29,379 nucleotides of DNA, taken from assembly GCA_964514305.1 (NCBI GenBank), contig CAZEQD010000025.1, forward strand, positions 1 to 29,379, in the 5' to 3' direction. The stretch's first letter is position 1. Each line of letters opens with the position of its first letter. A program made the position numbers and the translations under genes. Source of the stretch: CAZEQD01 sp964514305. Its GTDB lineage: Bacteria; Acidobacteriota; Aminicenantia; Aminicenantales; Aminicenantaceae. The notes beneath the pieces are model-generated. The model was not told the origin of the DNA. It saw only the letters and a program-made list of their open reading frames with translations, and made no database searches. Of this stretch, positions 16,266 to 23,674 are shown piece by piece.

Positions 16266-16511
16266 GAAGAATAATGTTGTTATCGTGGCCAATGTACTTT
16301 TGGCAGCGCCAGGGGAGGGGAGAGGTCTCATAGGGTGTGCCTAGGTTGTTTTTGTACCAGTTACTCACCATATCAATGCCATCTGGGTTAAGTAAAACCA
16401 GGAGAGTTATTACTTCATCCAGCTTTTTTGTTTTTAGGGGAATTGTTACTTAGCAAAGTTTCTTAGCAATCTTGTGCAGGTAATCCTGCTAGCTATGTTT
16501 TTTTCTTCATC
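16266..16511 (-). pseudogene. Decayed fragment of an M14-family zinc carboxypeptidase
   Basis: On the minus strand, one open frame from about 16449 to 16267 encodes LDEVITLLVLLNPDGIDMV, then NWYKNNLGTPYE, then LPW and KYIGHDNN. These are hallmarks of large M14-type peptidases: NPDG at 16378-16389 and GHDNN at 16276-16290. The preceding homologous stretch (NIASRITCTRLLRNFAK, about 16500-16450) is in a different frame, so a frameshift separates them, and the frame of the main part has TAG at 16489-16491 and TAA at 16450-16452. Similarity stops abruptly where the PocR gene ends (16263). Both ends and the zinc ligands are missing, so this is a dead remnant of a gene of perhaps several hundred codons. 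Confidence 0.75.
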
Positions 16512-16539
16512 TGTAAATTTTAATTTATCTGCTTAATTA

Positions 16540-17958
16540 TCAGTCATTACTTGTTTGAATATTAGCCTTGCTTTTCTTTTGCCAATAATAAAAGGCTGGC
16601 AGGCCGAGAAGAAGCATAATAAGGCCGATGGCTGATTTTAAAGGTTGAGCGATAACAGTGTTAAAGAAGACAGCTACATTGATAATGATAAAAAGAAGAG
16701 GCAAATAAGGATATCCCCAGGTTTTATAAGGTCTTCTAAGGTTTGGCCGTTTATAACGGAGAACTATAATGGCTAACCCGGTTAAAGCAAAAAAGATAAC
16801 TAAAGCAAAAACAACGTATTCATAAAGTGCCTGATATGTTCCAGTGATACAAAGAAGAGAAGACCAGATGGCTTGACCGATAATAGCTTTAGAGGGAACA
16901 TGATAGCGGGGATGAATATAGCGCATACTCTGAAAAAAAGCTCCATTTTCAGCCATGGCGTAATAGACTCTCGGTCCATAAATAATGCACGCGCTCAAAC
17001 AGCCAAAAATTGAAATCATGATGGCTGCGGAAATTATTGATGTCACAGATGATCCAAAAAGTTGAGTTGAAGCCAACTCGCCGATGCGAGCAACTCCTTT
17101 CATTTTTTCCACAGGTAAAGCTAGAACATAAACAAGATTAACCAAAAGATAGGCAACAGTAACGGTTAAAGTCCCCAGGATAAGGCCGAGAGGCAGATTT
17201 TTTTTGGGATTTTTTATCTCTCCAGCTGCGCAGTTGACCGAGTACCAGCCATCATATGTCCAGAAAACAGCAATAAGGGCCAGGCCAAAGAACTTTAAGA
17301 AATCCAAATTGAAGCCGGTGCCTCCAGTAAAGAAATGGCCAAGGCTTGAGAGGCCAGCTTTTTTGCCTATGGCTAAGCCAAAGATAACGATGGCTGCTAC
17401 TGAAGCTAATCTTAAAAAGGTGAATATGTTCTGAACAGTTACGCCGCTTTTTATGCCAAAATAATTAACTATGGAAAGTATAATGATAGCAGATACTGCC
17501 ACCAACTGACCAGCAGAGATAGAATAAGGAAGGCCCACCAGATTTATCTGAAGAAGGTATGATTTTGTGGACAAAGCGGGTAAAAAATATCCCAAATATT
17601 CAGAGAATCCCACTGCCAGGGCGGCATTACCGCCACACATTATGAACCAGAAAAAGCCCCATCCATATAGGAATCCTGCCCAGGAACCATAGGCTTCTCT
17701 GATATATACATATTGGCCTCCAGCTTGAGGATACATTGCTCCCAGTTCGGCAAAAGATAATGCCCCGCTGAGGGCAATAATTCCACCAACTAACCAGACA
17801 ATAAGAATCAAGCCTGGTGAGGGAAGATATTCAGCTATGAAGCCTGTAGTTAGAAATATACCTGAGCCAATTACTCCACCTATTACTAAAAAGGTGGTAT
17901 CGAGGAGATTCATTTCTTTTAAGAATTGAGGCTTTTTTCGATTGTTTTCTTTGTTCAT
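16540..17958 (-). CDS. APC-superfamily amino acid permease
   Basis: 472 residues with about 12 hydrophobic segments. The first transmembrane helix holds the substrate-binding motif GGVIGSGIF, and residues 60-90 give GALSFAELGAMYPQAGGQYVY, typical of the LAT/SteT-like branch of the APC family. It should import or exchange amino acids across the cytoplasmic membrane; the substrate cannot be read from sequence. AAGGA sits six bases before the ATG. It is divergent from the saccharopine dehydrogenase-like gene across a 355-base gap, so substrate uptake and oxidation may be linked. The 3' neighbour is the M14 remnant. Confidence 0.92.
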   Translation of the reverse strand: MNKENNRKKPQFLKEMNLLDTTFLVIGGVIGSGIFLTTGFIAEYLPSPGLILIVWLVGGIIALSGALSFAELGAMYPQAGGQYVYIREAYGSWAGFLYGWGFFWFIMCGGNAALAVGFSEYLGYFLPALSTKSYLLQINLVGLPYSISAGQLVAVSAIIILSIVNYFGIKSGVTVQNIFTFLRLASVAAIVIFGLAIGKKAGLSSLGHFFTGGTGFNLDFLKFFGLALIAVFWTYDGWYSVNCAAGEIKNPKKNLPLGLILGTLTVTVAYLLVNLVYVLALPVEKMKGVARIGELASTQLFGSSVTSIISAAIMISIFGCLSACIIYGPRVYYAMAENGAFFQSMRYIHPRYHVPSKAIIGQAIWSSLLCITGTYQALYEYVVFALVIFFALTGLAIIVLRYKRPNLRRPYKTWGYPYLPLLFIIINVAVFFNTVIAQPLKSAIGLIMLLLGLPAFYYWQKKSKANIQTSND

Positions 17959-18313
17959 TTTGGTCCTTTTTCTTAGAATATTAACTCGGAATTTATTGTT
18001 GAATGGTATTTAGTCAGAAAAGCAACAAAATGTTTTTTTGATCTAGAAATAATCAATCCGATCAAATTTTTAATCATGAAACTAATTTTTTATCAGAATA
18101 ACTTTATGTTAAGAATTATTATTTTTCAAGTGTTTTATGGATATTTTGTTATTAGTTCAACCGTAAAATTCAAAATGCACCAAATATCCAAGATGGCATT
18201 AAAAATAACAAACGAAAATTTACTCTAACAATTTTAGCTTGGATGATTGACTTCAGCTAAAAATAATGAATAATTATTTTCTAATGTAAAATTTAGCTAT
18301 AAAGGAGTAAAAG
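17959..18313. other. Divergent intergenic region, no gene seen
   Basis: 355 bases, AT-rich, between the permease (minus) and the dehydrogenase-like gene (plus). No ORF with a ribosome site and no RNA gene is recognisable. It must contain promoters for both genes; the rightward one is listed separately. Confidence 0.6.
18247..18274 (+). promoter_or_regulatory. Predicted sigma-70-type promoter for the saccharopine dehydrogenase-like gene
   Basis: TTGACT at 18247-18252, a 16-base spacer, then AATAAT at 18269-18274. The start codon lies 40 bases downstream, with AAAGGAG as the ribosome site about 7 bases before the ATG. Predicted by eye from consensus only. Confidence 0.45.
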
Positions 18314-19486
18314 ATGGACAATTCATATGTTGTTATTGGTTCCGGTCGGCAGGGAACAGCTTCTGCTTATGATTTGGCAACCCAAGCTAATGCTTCTGAG
18401 GTGATTCTGGCCGATATAAACGAAAGAGTGGCCAAATCAGCAGCCACGCGGGTAAATAAGTTGAGCGGTAGCAAGATTTGCCGTGGACTTAAGCTTGATG
18501 TTCAGAATAAAAAGGCATTAAAAACAATACTTAAAGATGTCGATGGCTGTTTAAGTGCAGTTCCTTATTATTATAATCTGGCCATAACTAAAGCAGCTAT
18601 TACGGCCAAAGCCAATATGACTGACTTAGGAGGCAATGCTCAGGTGGTAGCTGAGCAGCTTAAGCTTGATAAAGAAGCAAAGAAAGCTGGAATAACAATA
18701 ATTCCTGATTGCGGCATGGGCCCGGGGATGACAGGATCTTTAGCTTCTTATGGAATCTCTCAGATGGATGAGGCTCAAGATGTCTTTATCTGGGATGGAG
18801 GCCTTCCTCAGAAGCCAGAACCTCCTTGGAACTACAAGCTTACCTTTCACATAAATGGTCTTACCAATGAATATGATGGCCAAGCTGTTTATCTCCGCCA
18901 AGGCCGGAAGGTTAAAGTTCCATGCTTTACAGAATATGAACTCGTTGATTTTCCTCCTTTGGGAAAGCTGGAGGCTTTCGTTACCTCAGGCGGTACTTCC
19001 ACCGCAATTAGAGTTTACAAAGGAAAGCTTCGAACCTATCAAAATAAGACTCTCCGCTATCCCGGTCATTTTGAACAGTTCAAAGCCTATCAGCTTCTTG
19101 GCCTTTTCCAGTTAGAGCCTATTAAAGTAGGAAGGCAGAAAGTGGTTCCCCGTGAGGTATTCCATGCCCTTATTGAGCCTAAAATAAAAGCATCTCCTGG
19201 CTTTAAAGACATCTGCCTGATAAGGGTCTTAGTTCGAGGGAAGAAAGATGGCCGCCTTCAACAGCTTAAAATAGAGGTAGTTGATAAATATGATACTAAG
19301 ACTCATTTTACTGCTATGGAGAGATTGACTGGCTGGCACGCAGCTATTATGCTGGAAATGGCCGTCAGGGGAATGTCTAAAAAAGGCGTTCTTCCTTTAG
19401 AAAAGGCGGTTGATCCTCTACGCTTTTTAGCTGAAGCCAAAAAACGCGGTTTTAAAATAAAAGAAGAATGGACTAATATTGACTAA
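18314..19486 (+). CDS. Saccharopine dehydrogenase-family oxidoreductase (lysine 6-dehydrogenase-like)
   Basis: 390 residues. The N-terminal Rossmann fold has GSGRQG (GxGxxG), and the aspartate in ILADINE is placed to bind the NAD ribose. Residues about 125-140 (IIPDCGMGPGMTG) and the later PGHFEQFK segment match the saccharopine dehydrogenase / lysine 6-dehydrogenase group. The length fits NAD-dependent lysine 6-dehydrogenase, which deaminates lysine oxidatively at the epsilon carbon. Saccharopine or carboxynorspermidine dehydrogenase activity is possible and the substrate is not proven. AAAGGAG precedes the ATG. The gene is divergent from an amino acid permease, which supports a role in amino acid breakdown. 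No strong terminator follows. Confidence 0.82.
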   Translation: MDNSYVVIGSGRQGTASAYDLATQANASEVILADINERVAKSAATRVNKLSGSKICRGLKLDVQNKKALKTILKDVDGCLSAVPYYYNLAITKAAITAKANMTDLGGNAQVVAEQLKLDKEAKKAGITIIPDCGMGPGMTGSLASYGISQMDEAQDVFIWDGGLPQKPEPPWNYKLTFHINGLTNEYDGQAVYLRQGRKVKVPCFTEYELVDFPPLGKLEAFVTSGGTSTAIRVYKGKLRTYQNKTLRYPGHFEQFKAYQLLGLFQLEPIKVGRQKVVPREVFHALIEPKIKASPGFKDICLIRVLVRGKKDGRLQQLKIEVVDKYDTKTHFTAMERLTGWHAAIMLEMAVRGMSKKGVLPLEKAVDPLRFLAEAKKRGFKIKEEWTNID

Positions 19487-19614
19487 AGTCCATTGAGAAA
19501 TAATCGATTGGTAAGTTTAAATTAAAATCCTATCATTATTTTTGTCAAATAAATCAATTTTATTAAAGAAATTTTACCAAGATTTAAAAGCTTAGATAAG
19601 TTATAATAATAAAA

Positions 19615-20139
19615 ATGAAGCTGAATTCTAGAACAATAATTCTCTCATTTTTTCTCTCCTTTAAAGTATTAACATTTATTGTTTTAATTTTATTTATCCT
19701 TGGGCTTGGCTTTGGTTTAGAATCGTCAGTAAATAAGAACAGTTATCAACCTGAAGATAAATGGCTAAAAACTCTTAATCAAATTTACCAAGAAGTGGCT
19801 GAGCTGGGTAGCTATGGCCAAGATGAATTTATCAAGAGAGAATTCTTTATGGAATTGGATGGCAATCAAAAAAATAAGGAAGAACATGTACTCATTATGG
19901 AAAAGAAAGCAGGGGAGAAGCAGGAAATGTTAATCCAGGTTACCTATTTTAGGGCTATTAGAAAAGGCAGCCCGGTAAAATATGCTGATCACGTCAAAGA
20001 GATTGTCTGTTACTTTTCTTCCGAAAATATTGAGGTTGCAAAATGCAATTATACTCAGGAAACATTTCCATCTTTGCTGAGTAAGATATTAAAAGGTATT
20101 TACCAGAAAAAAGAGTATTTAAAATTGATAAAAAAATAA
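19615..20139 (+). CDS. Hypothetical membrane-anchored protein
   Basis: 174 residues, not recognised. Residues about 8-34 form one strongly hydrophobic helix after a short basic start (MKLNSR), which suggests a signal anchor or uncleaved signal peptide with the rest outside the membrane. The remainder is charged and soluble, contains two cysteines near residues 136 and 143, and ends in a lysine-rich tail. No lipobox is seen. There is no ribosome site before the ATG. TATAAT lies 7 bases upstream (19602-19607), so a leaderless transcript is possible. It stands alone between the dehydrogenase and the parAB region. Confidence 0.6.
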   Translation: MKLNSRTIILSFFLSFKVLTFIVLILFILGLGFGLESSVNKNSYQPEDKWLKTLNQIYQEVAELGSYGQDEFIKREFFMELDGNQKNKEEHVLIMEKKAGEKQEMLIQVTYFRAIRKGSPVKYADHVKEIVCYFSSENIEVAKCNYTQETFPSLLSKILKGIYQKKEYLKLIKK

Positions 20140-20157
20140 GAGAAGGGAGCAGTATCA

Positions 20158-20364
20158 ATGACTGACCCAAATGTGGAACTGGTAAACAATGTTCCCTGTT
20201 GGCCATAAATGGACAGCAGGTTTGTTGCCGGAAAACAACATTTTCGTAATGGCCTTAGATTCATCAAAAATGGTGGTCTTGGAAAATTCGTTAATTTAGC
20301 TGGAATGACAAAAATTGATAGCTATGATTTGAGTTTATTGTCATGTCGTTTGATTGTAGCTTAA
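20158..20364 (+). other. Small ORF pair in one frame split by TAA; possible gene remnant
   Basis: GGGAG lies eight bases before an ATG at 20158 that opens a 16-codon ORF (MTDPNVELVNNVPCWP). Its TAA is followed at once by an in-frame ATG and a 51-codon ORF ending at 20364. I recognise neither peptide. The layout could be a decayed small gene downstream of the membrane protein gene, or chance. The gap 20140-20524 otherwise holds only the repeats and hairpin listed separately. Confidence 0.25.
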
Positions 20365-20395
20365 CAATAAGATATCTTTGGCTATAAATAATAAA

Positions 20396-20436
20396 ATATA
20401 AATATTTATAATTTATTTAAATTCAATTATTTAAAT
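20396..20436. repeat. AT-rich repeats upstream of parA
   Basis: A 15-base near-palindrome (ATATAAATATTTATA) at 20396-20410 is followed by two direct copies of TTATTTAAAT at 20413-20422 and 20427-20436, with a 14-base period. The same 15-base sequence recurs at 22217-22231, just after parB. These are candidate binding sites for the partition proteins or a promoter/operator region. AT-rich low complexity is the main alternative. Confidence 0.45.
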
Positions 20437-20437
20437 A

Positions 20438-20473
20438 AAATTGTCGGCAGGCCGACAATTTTTATTTTTTTCT
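20438..20473 (+). terminator. Perfect inverted repeat with T-tract upstream of parA (terminator-like)
   Basis: An 11-base perfect stem (AAATTGTCGGC at 20438-20448 with its complement at 20451-20461) has a 2-base centre and is followed by a T-rich run to about 20473. This is the form of a rho-independent terminator that would shield parAB from rightward read-through. Since a U-rich run also lies on the other side, it may work in both directions. Because it lies 64 bases before parA, an operator or partition site is an alternative. Confidence 0.6.
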
Positions 20474-20524
20474 TGATATTTTATTAGCAATTAGATATTT
20501 TAACTTCAGGAGAGGAGGAATTTA

Positions 20525-21289
20525 GTGATAATTTCTGTTACAAATCAGAAAGGTGGGGTAGGGAAGACGACGACAGCTTTAAATGTTTCTTCAGCATTAG
20601 CCATAATGGGAAAAAGCACTCTTTTGATAGATACTGACCCTCAAGCCCATAGCACTTTATCCTGTGTCAAAGATCCATCAAAATATAATAATTCTTTATA
20701 TGATGTAATAATGAACCATAATATAAAAATAGAAGATATTGTTATAAAGTCGACAATTCCAGGGCTTAATATTGCTATTTCCAAAATTTCAATGGCTAAA
20801 TTAGAACCATCATTATTAGGAGAAATAGATGGCCATTACAGATTAAAAGACGTCTTAGAAAATATTAAAAAGAGATATGATTATATCATTATTGACACGC
20901 CTCCAACATTAGGAATAATAACTATAAATGCACTGGTAGCTGCTGATGCAGTAATAATTCCGGTGCAATCATCATATTTAAGCCTTGAAGGGGCTGATGA
21001 TTTACTGGAAACAATAGAAAAGGTAAAGAAAGTAGCAAATCCAAACCTTCAGATATTAGGAATATTAATAACGCTCCATGATAAAAGAACAAATATTTCT
21101 AAAGATTCTGTTAAACGTATTAAAAGAGTATTTGGAAAAAATGTTTTTAGAACAATTATATCCAAAAGTGTTAAATTAGAAGAAAGCCCTGCTTATAAAG
21201 AATCAATATTTACTTTTGCCCCTAATTCAGTAGGAGCAATTCAATATAAAAAAGTAGCTGAGGAGATAATAAGACGTGCCAAAAACTAA
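20525..21289 (+). CDS. parA: ParA/Soj-family partition ATPase
   Basis: 254 residues. The deviant Walker A motif KGGVGKTTT is near residue 10, DTDPQAH follows, and the Walker B-like IIDTPPTLG is near residue 120. These features and the length match chromosomal Soj-type ParA, a dynamic nucleoid-bound ATPase that moves ParB-DNA complexes. It lacks the N-terminal HTH of large plasmid ParA proteins. The GTG start is supported by a very strong GGAGAGGAGG site. It overlaps parB by 14 bases. Arginine and isoleucine codons lean strongly to AGA and ATA, more than in the flanking genes, which hints at recent acquisition. Confidence 0.93.
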   Translation: MIISVTNQKGGVGKTTTALNVSSALAIMGKSTLLIDTDPQAHSTLSCVKDPSKYNNSLYDVIMNHNIKIEDIVIKSTIPGLNIAISKISMAKLEPSLLGEIDGHYRLKDVLENIKKRYDYIIIDTPPTLGIITINALVAADAVIIPVQSSYLSLEGADDLLETIEKVKKVANPNLQILGILITLHDKRTNISKDSVKRIKRVFGKNVFRTIISKSVKLEESPAYKESIFTFAPNSVGAIQYKKVAEEIIRRAKN

Positions 21290-22115
21290 AAAAACAGGTT
21301 TACCTGATGATCTTAGTCTAAGGCATGATAATCACTTTGTAGATTTGATATCAGCCAAGGCTAAAGGGCCAAGAGTGAGAATGATTCCAATTGATAAAAT
21401 AGATGCTAATCCGAGGCAGGCCAGGAGTGAATTGGGCAATATGAAAGAGCTGATGTTATCTATAAAAAATAAAGGTGTACTAGAACCTATTCTTGTCAGG
21501 CCAAAAGATGGCAGGTATGAAATTATTGCCGGTGAAAGAAGATATATAGCTTCAAAAAAATTATGCATAACAGAAATACCTTGTATAGAAATGAACGTGG
21601 AAGATAATGAAGCTTTAGAATTAGCTTTAATTGAAAATTTGCAAAGAAAAGATTTAGATGTTTTCGAAGAAGCAGAAGGATTAAAATCACTGGCTGATAA
21701 TTATGGTTACAGCCATAGTAAAATTGCAGAAGTAATAGGTAAAGCTAGATCTACAATTACCGAAATAATAAATATTAATAAAATACCTAAAGACATAAGA
21801 AAATATTGTAGAGAAAATAATATCACAAGCCGAAGTGTTTTAATTGAAGTTGCTAAACAAAAAACAAGAGATAATATGTTAAAACTTATTGATGAGGTTA
21901 AAAATAGAGATTTAAAACGTGAAGATACAAGAGAACTTTCAAAAAGATTGAAAGGTAAAATAAGTAAGCCAAGATGTTTTATATATAATTATGCCCCTGC
22001 CAAAGAGGAATATAAAATAAAAATAGAATTTAAGAAACCTCAGGTAACAAAAGATGAAATAATAAAAATATTAGAAGAAATAATAAAGAAGCTGAAAAAA
22101 AGTAAAAATATATAA
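21276..22115 (+). CDS. parB: ParB/Spo0J-family partition protein
   Basis: 279 residues. Residues about 35-135 form the ParB N-terminal CTPase domain, with IDANPRQAR, AGERRYIAS (the GERR box) and ALIENLQRKDLD. A helix-turn-helix follows (YSHSKIAEVIGKARSTITE, near 148-166), and the C-terminus is lysine-rich, likely the dimerisation region. It binds centromere-like DNA and stimulates ParA. The GTG start lies inside parA, so the genes are coupled. No canonical parS (TGTTTCACGTGAAACA) was seen in the window. Codon use is AT-rich like parA. The location between a permease region and rho is not the usual rnpA-gidAB origin context. Confidence 0.92.
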   Translation: MPKTKKTGLPDDLSLRHDNHFVDLISAKAKGPRVRMIPIDKIDANPRQARSELGNMKELMLSIKNKGVLEPILVRPKDGRYEIIAGERRYIASKKLCITEIPCIEMNVEDNEALELALIENLQRKDLDVFEEAEGLKSLADNYGYSHSKIAEVIGKARSTITEIININKIPKDIRKYCRENNITSRSVLIEVAKQKTRDNMLKLIDEVKNRDLKREDTRELSKRLKGKISKPRCFIYNYAPAKEEYKIKIEFKKPQVTKDEIIKILEEIIKKLKKSKNI

Positions 22116-22160
22116 TTGTATAGGTATTAAATAAAATAAAAATAGGAAATATGATAAAAG

Positions 22161-22189
22161 TTGACATAATATATCTTATGCGACATTAT
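22161..22189 (+). promoter_or_regulatory. Orphan promoter-like sequence between parB and rho
   Basis: A perfect TTGACA (22161-22166), a 17-base spacer and CATTAT (22184-22189) point rightward. No plus-strand gene follows; it would transcribe antisense to the 3' end of rho or make a short RNA. It may be chance in AT-rich DNA. Confidence 0.25.
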
Positions 22190-22216
22190 TATTTTTTACT
22201 TCTTTTTTTTACTCCT

Positions 22217-22231
22217 ATATAAATATTTATA
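22217..22231. repeat. AT palindrome downstream of parB, matching the one upstream of parA
   Basis: ATATAAATATTTATA is identical to 20396-20410 and extends here to a longer palindrome (TATATAAATATTTATATA). It lies in the convergent gap between parB and rho. No GC-rich terminator hairpin was found in this gap. Confidence 0.4.
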
Positions 22232-22306
22232 TATCTATTTTCTTAGAATATTGAATGAAATTTAACTTTTTTAGGAAATGTTGGGCTGATTTAATATTTT
22301 ATAATT

Positions 22307-23587
22307 TTAGAGGCCTTTGCTCATAGCTTCCAAAAATTCAGAATTTGTTTTTGTTTTGGAAAGTTTATCTAATAGAAGCTCCATGGCTTCAACTTCGCTT
22401 AACTGGCTAAGGACTTTTCTCAGAATCCATATCCTGTTTAATTCCTTTTCTTTTATTAAAAGCTCCTCTTTTCTGGTTCCAGAACGATTGATATCTATAG
22501 CTGGAAAAAGTCTTTTGTCTACTAAACGGCGATCAAGGTTTATTTCTAAATTTCCAGTACCTTTAAATTCTTCAAAAATAACTTCGTCCATGCGGCTGCC
22601 AGTATCAATGAGAGCGGTGGCAAGTATGGTTAAGCTTCCTCCCTCTTCAACTTTTCTAGCAGAACCAAAGAATTTTTTAGGTTTGTTTAAGGCGTTGGCA
22701 TCGATCCCTCCGGATAGTACCTTGCCTGAAGGAGGAATAATAGCATTATGAGCACGAGCTAAACGAGTAACACTATCGAGCAGAATAGCTACATCTCTTT
22801 TGATCTCAACCAGTCTCTTAGATTTCTCCAGAACAATATTAGCCACCTGAGCATTGCGGGCTGGCGGTTCATCAAAGGTTGAAGCGACAACCTCTCCTTT
22901 AATGCTTCGCTGAAAATCTGTCACTTCTTCTGGTCTTTCAGCTACCAAAAGGACAATGAGGAATATTTCAGGATGATTTTTTTCGATAGACTTAGCTATA
23001 GTTTTGAGCAGGGTTGTTTTGCCAGCTCTAGGAGGCGAGACAATGAGCCCTCTTTGTCCTTTGCCAATTGGGGTTAAAAGGTCCATAACCCGGGCATTTA
23101 AATTCTTCCGGTTACCATCTTCAAGCTTAATTTTTTCAAATGGATACAAAGGAGTTAGATTGTCAAAATATACATTTCTTCTGGCATTTAAAACGACATC
23201 AGGATGGGTAAAATTGATGGCTTCAATTTTAATTAGGGCAAAATATTTTTCTCCATTTTTAGGCGGACGGACAATTCCAGAGATAGTATCACCGGTTCGA
23301 AGCTGAAATTTTCTTATTTGAGAAGGCGAAACATAGATATCATCTTGACTTGGTAAATAGCTGAATTCAGGAGCTCTTAAAAAGCCAAAACCATCGTCTA
23401 AGCACTCTAAGACTCCTTCTGAAAAAAGGAGTCCATTTCTTTTGGCCTGAGCTTCTAAGATCTTGAATACTAGATTGTGCCGGTTAGAATCCTCGATTTC
23501 GCTGTCGTCGATTCCTATTTGAGAAGCAATTTTTAAGAGCTGATTAGTATCTTTTTCCTCAAGTTCTGCTAAATTATAGTCTTTCAT
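22307..23587 (-). CDS. rho: Transcription termination factor Rho
   Basis: 426 residues, standard length. Order of parts: N-terminal Rho_N helices, the OSB-fold RNA-binding domain around residues 50-120 (GVLECLDDGFGFLR), then the hexameric ATPase with Walker A PPRAGKTT, Walker B VAILLDSVTRLARAHN, and the GGSLTILATALIDTGS region. It unwinds RNA from DNA at Rho-dependent terminators. A small oddity is AERPEEVTDF where most Rho proteins have DERPEEVTDM. AGAGG precedes the ATG. It follows lon by 87 bases and is probably the distal gene of the tig-clpP-clpX-lon run, with a possible own promoter in the gap. Confidence 0.97.
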   Translation of the reverse strand: MKDYNLAELEEKDTNQLLKIASQIGIDDSEIEDSNRHNLVFKILEAQAKRNGLLFSEGVLECLDDGFGFLRAPEFSYLPSQDDIYVSPSQIRKFQLRTGDTISGIVRPPKNGEKYFALIKIEAINFTHPDVVLNARRNVYFDNLTPLYPFEKIKLEDGNRKNLNARVMDLLTPIGKGQRGLIVSPPRAGKTTLLKTIAKSIEKNHPEIFLIVLLVAERPEEVTDFQRSIKGEVVASTFDEPPARNAQVANIVLEKSKRLVEIKRDVAILLDSVTRLARAHNAIIPPSGKVLSGGIDANALNKPKKFFGSARKVEEGGSLTILATALIDTGSRMDEVIFEEFKGTGNLEINLDRRLVDKRLFPAIDINRSGTRKEELLIKEKELNRIWILRKVLSQLSEVEAMELLLDKLSKTKTNSEFLEAMSKGL

Positions 23588-23674
23588 TTTTATACCTCTT
23601 TGAAATTTATTATTAGAAGACCAATATTAGTATCGGGATAAAATTCTTAATATATAATTTTATATATAAAGATG

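Noticed and set aside
16489..16491. In-frame TAG in the minus-strand M14-like stretch, considered as pyrrolysine given the nearby corrinoid protein
   Set aside because: The stretch is a truncated peptidase remnant with another stop and a frameshift, not an MttB/MtmB-type methyltransferase.
19463..19486. GGACT/AGTCC stem across the end of the dehydrogenase-like gene as a terminator
   Set aside because: Only five pairs, a long loop, and no T-run after it.
22128..22140. Fourth copy of the two-box C1 motif downstream of parB (GTATAGGTATT)
   Set aside because: The boxes are adjacent instead of about 21 bp apart, the flanking ATTTGTATAATTA pattern is missing, and no gene start is near.
22116..22306. 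Rho-independent terminators for parB and rho
   Set aside because: Only AT-rich palindromes without a GC stem are present; no convincing terminator hairpin.
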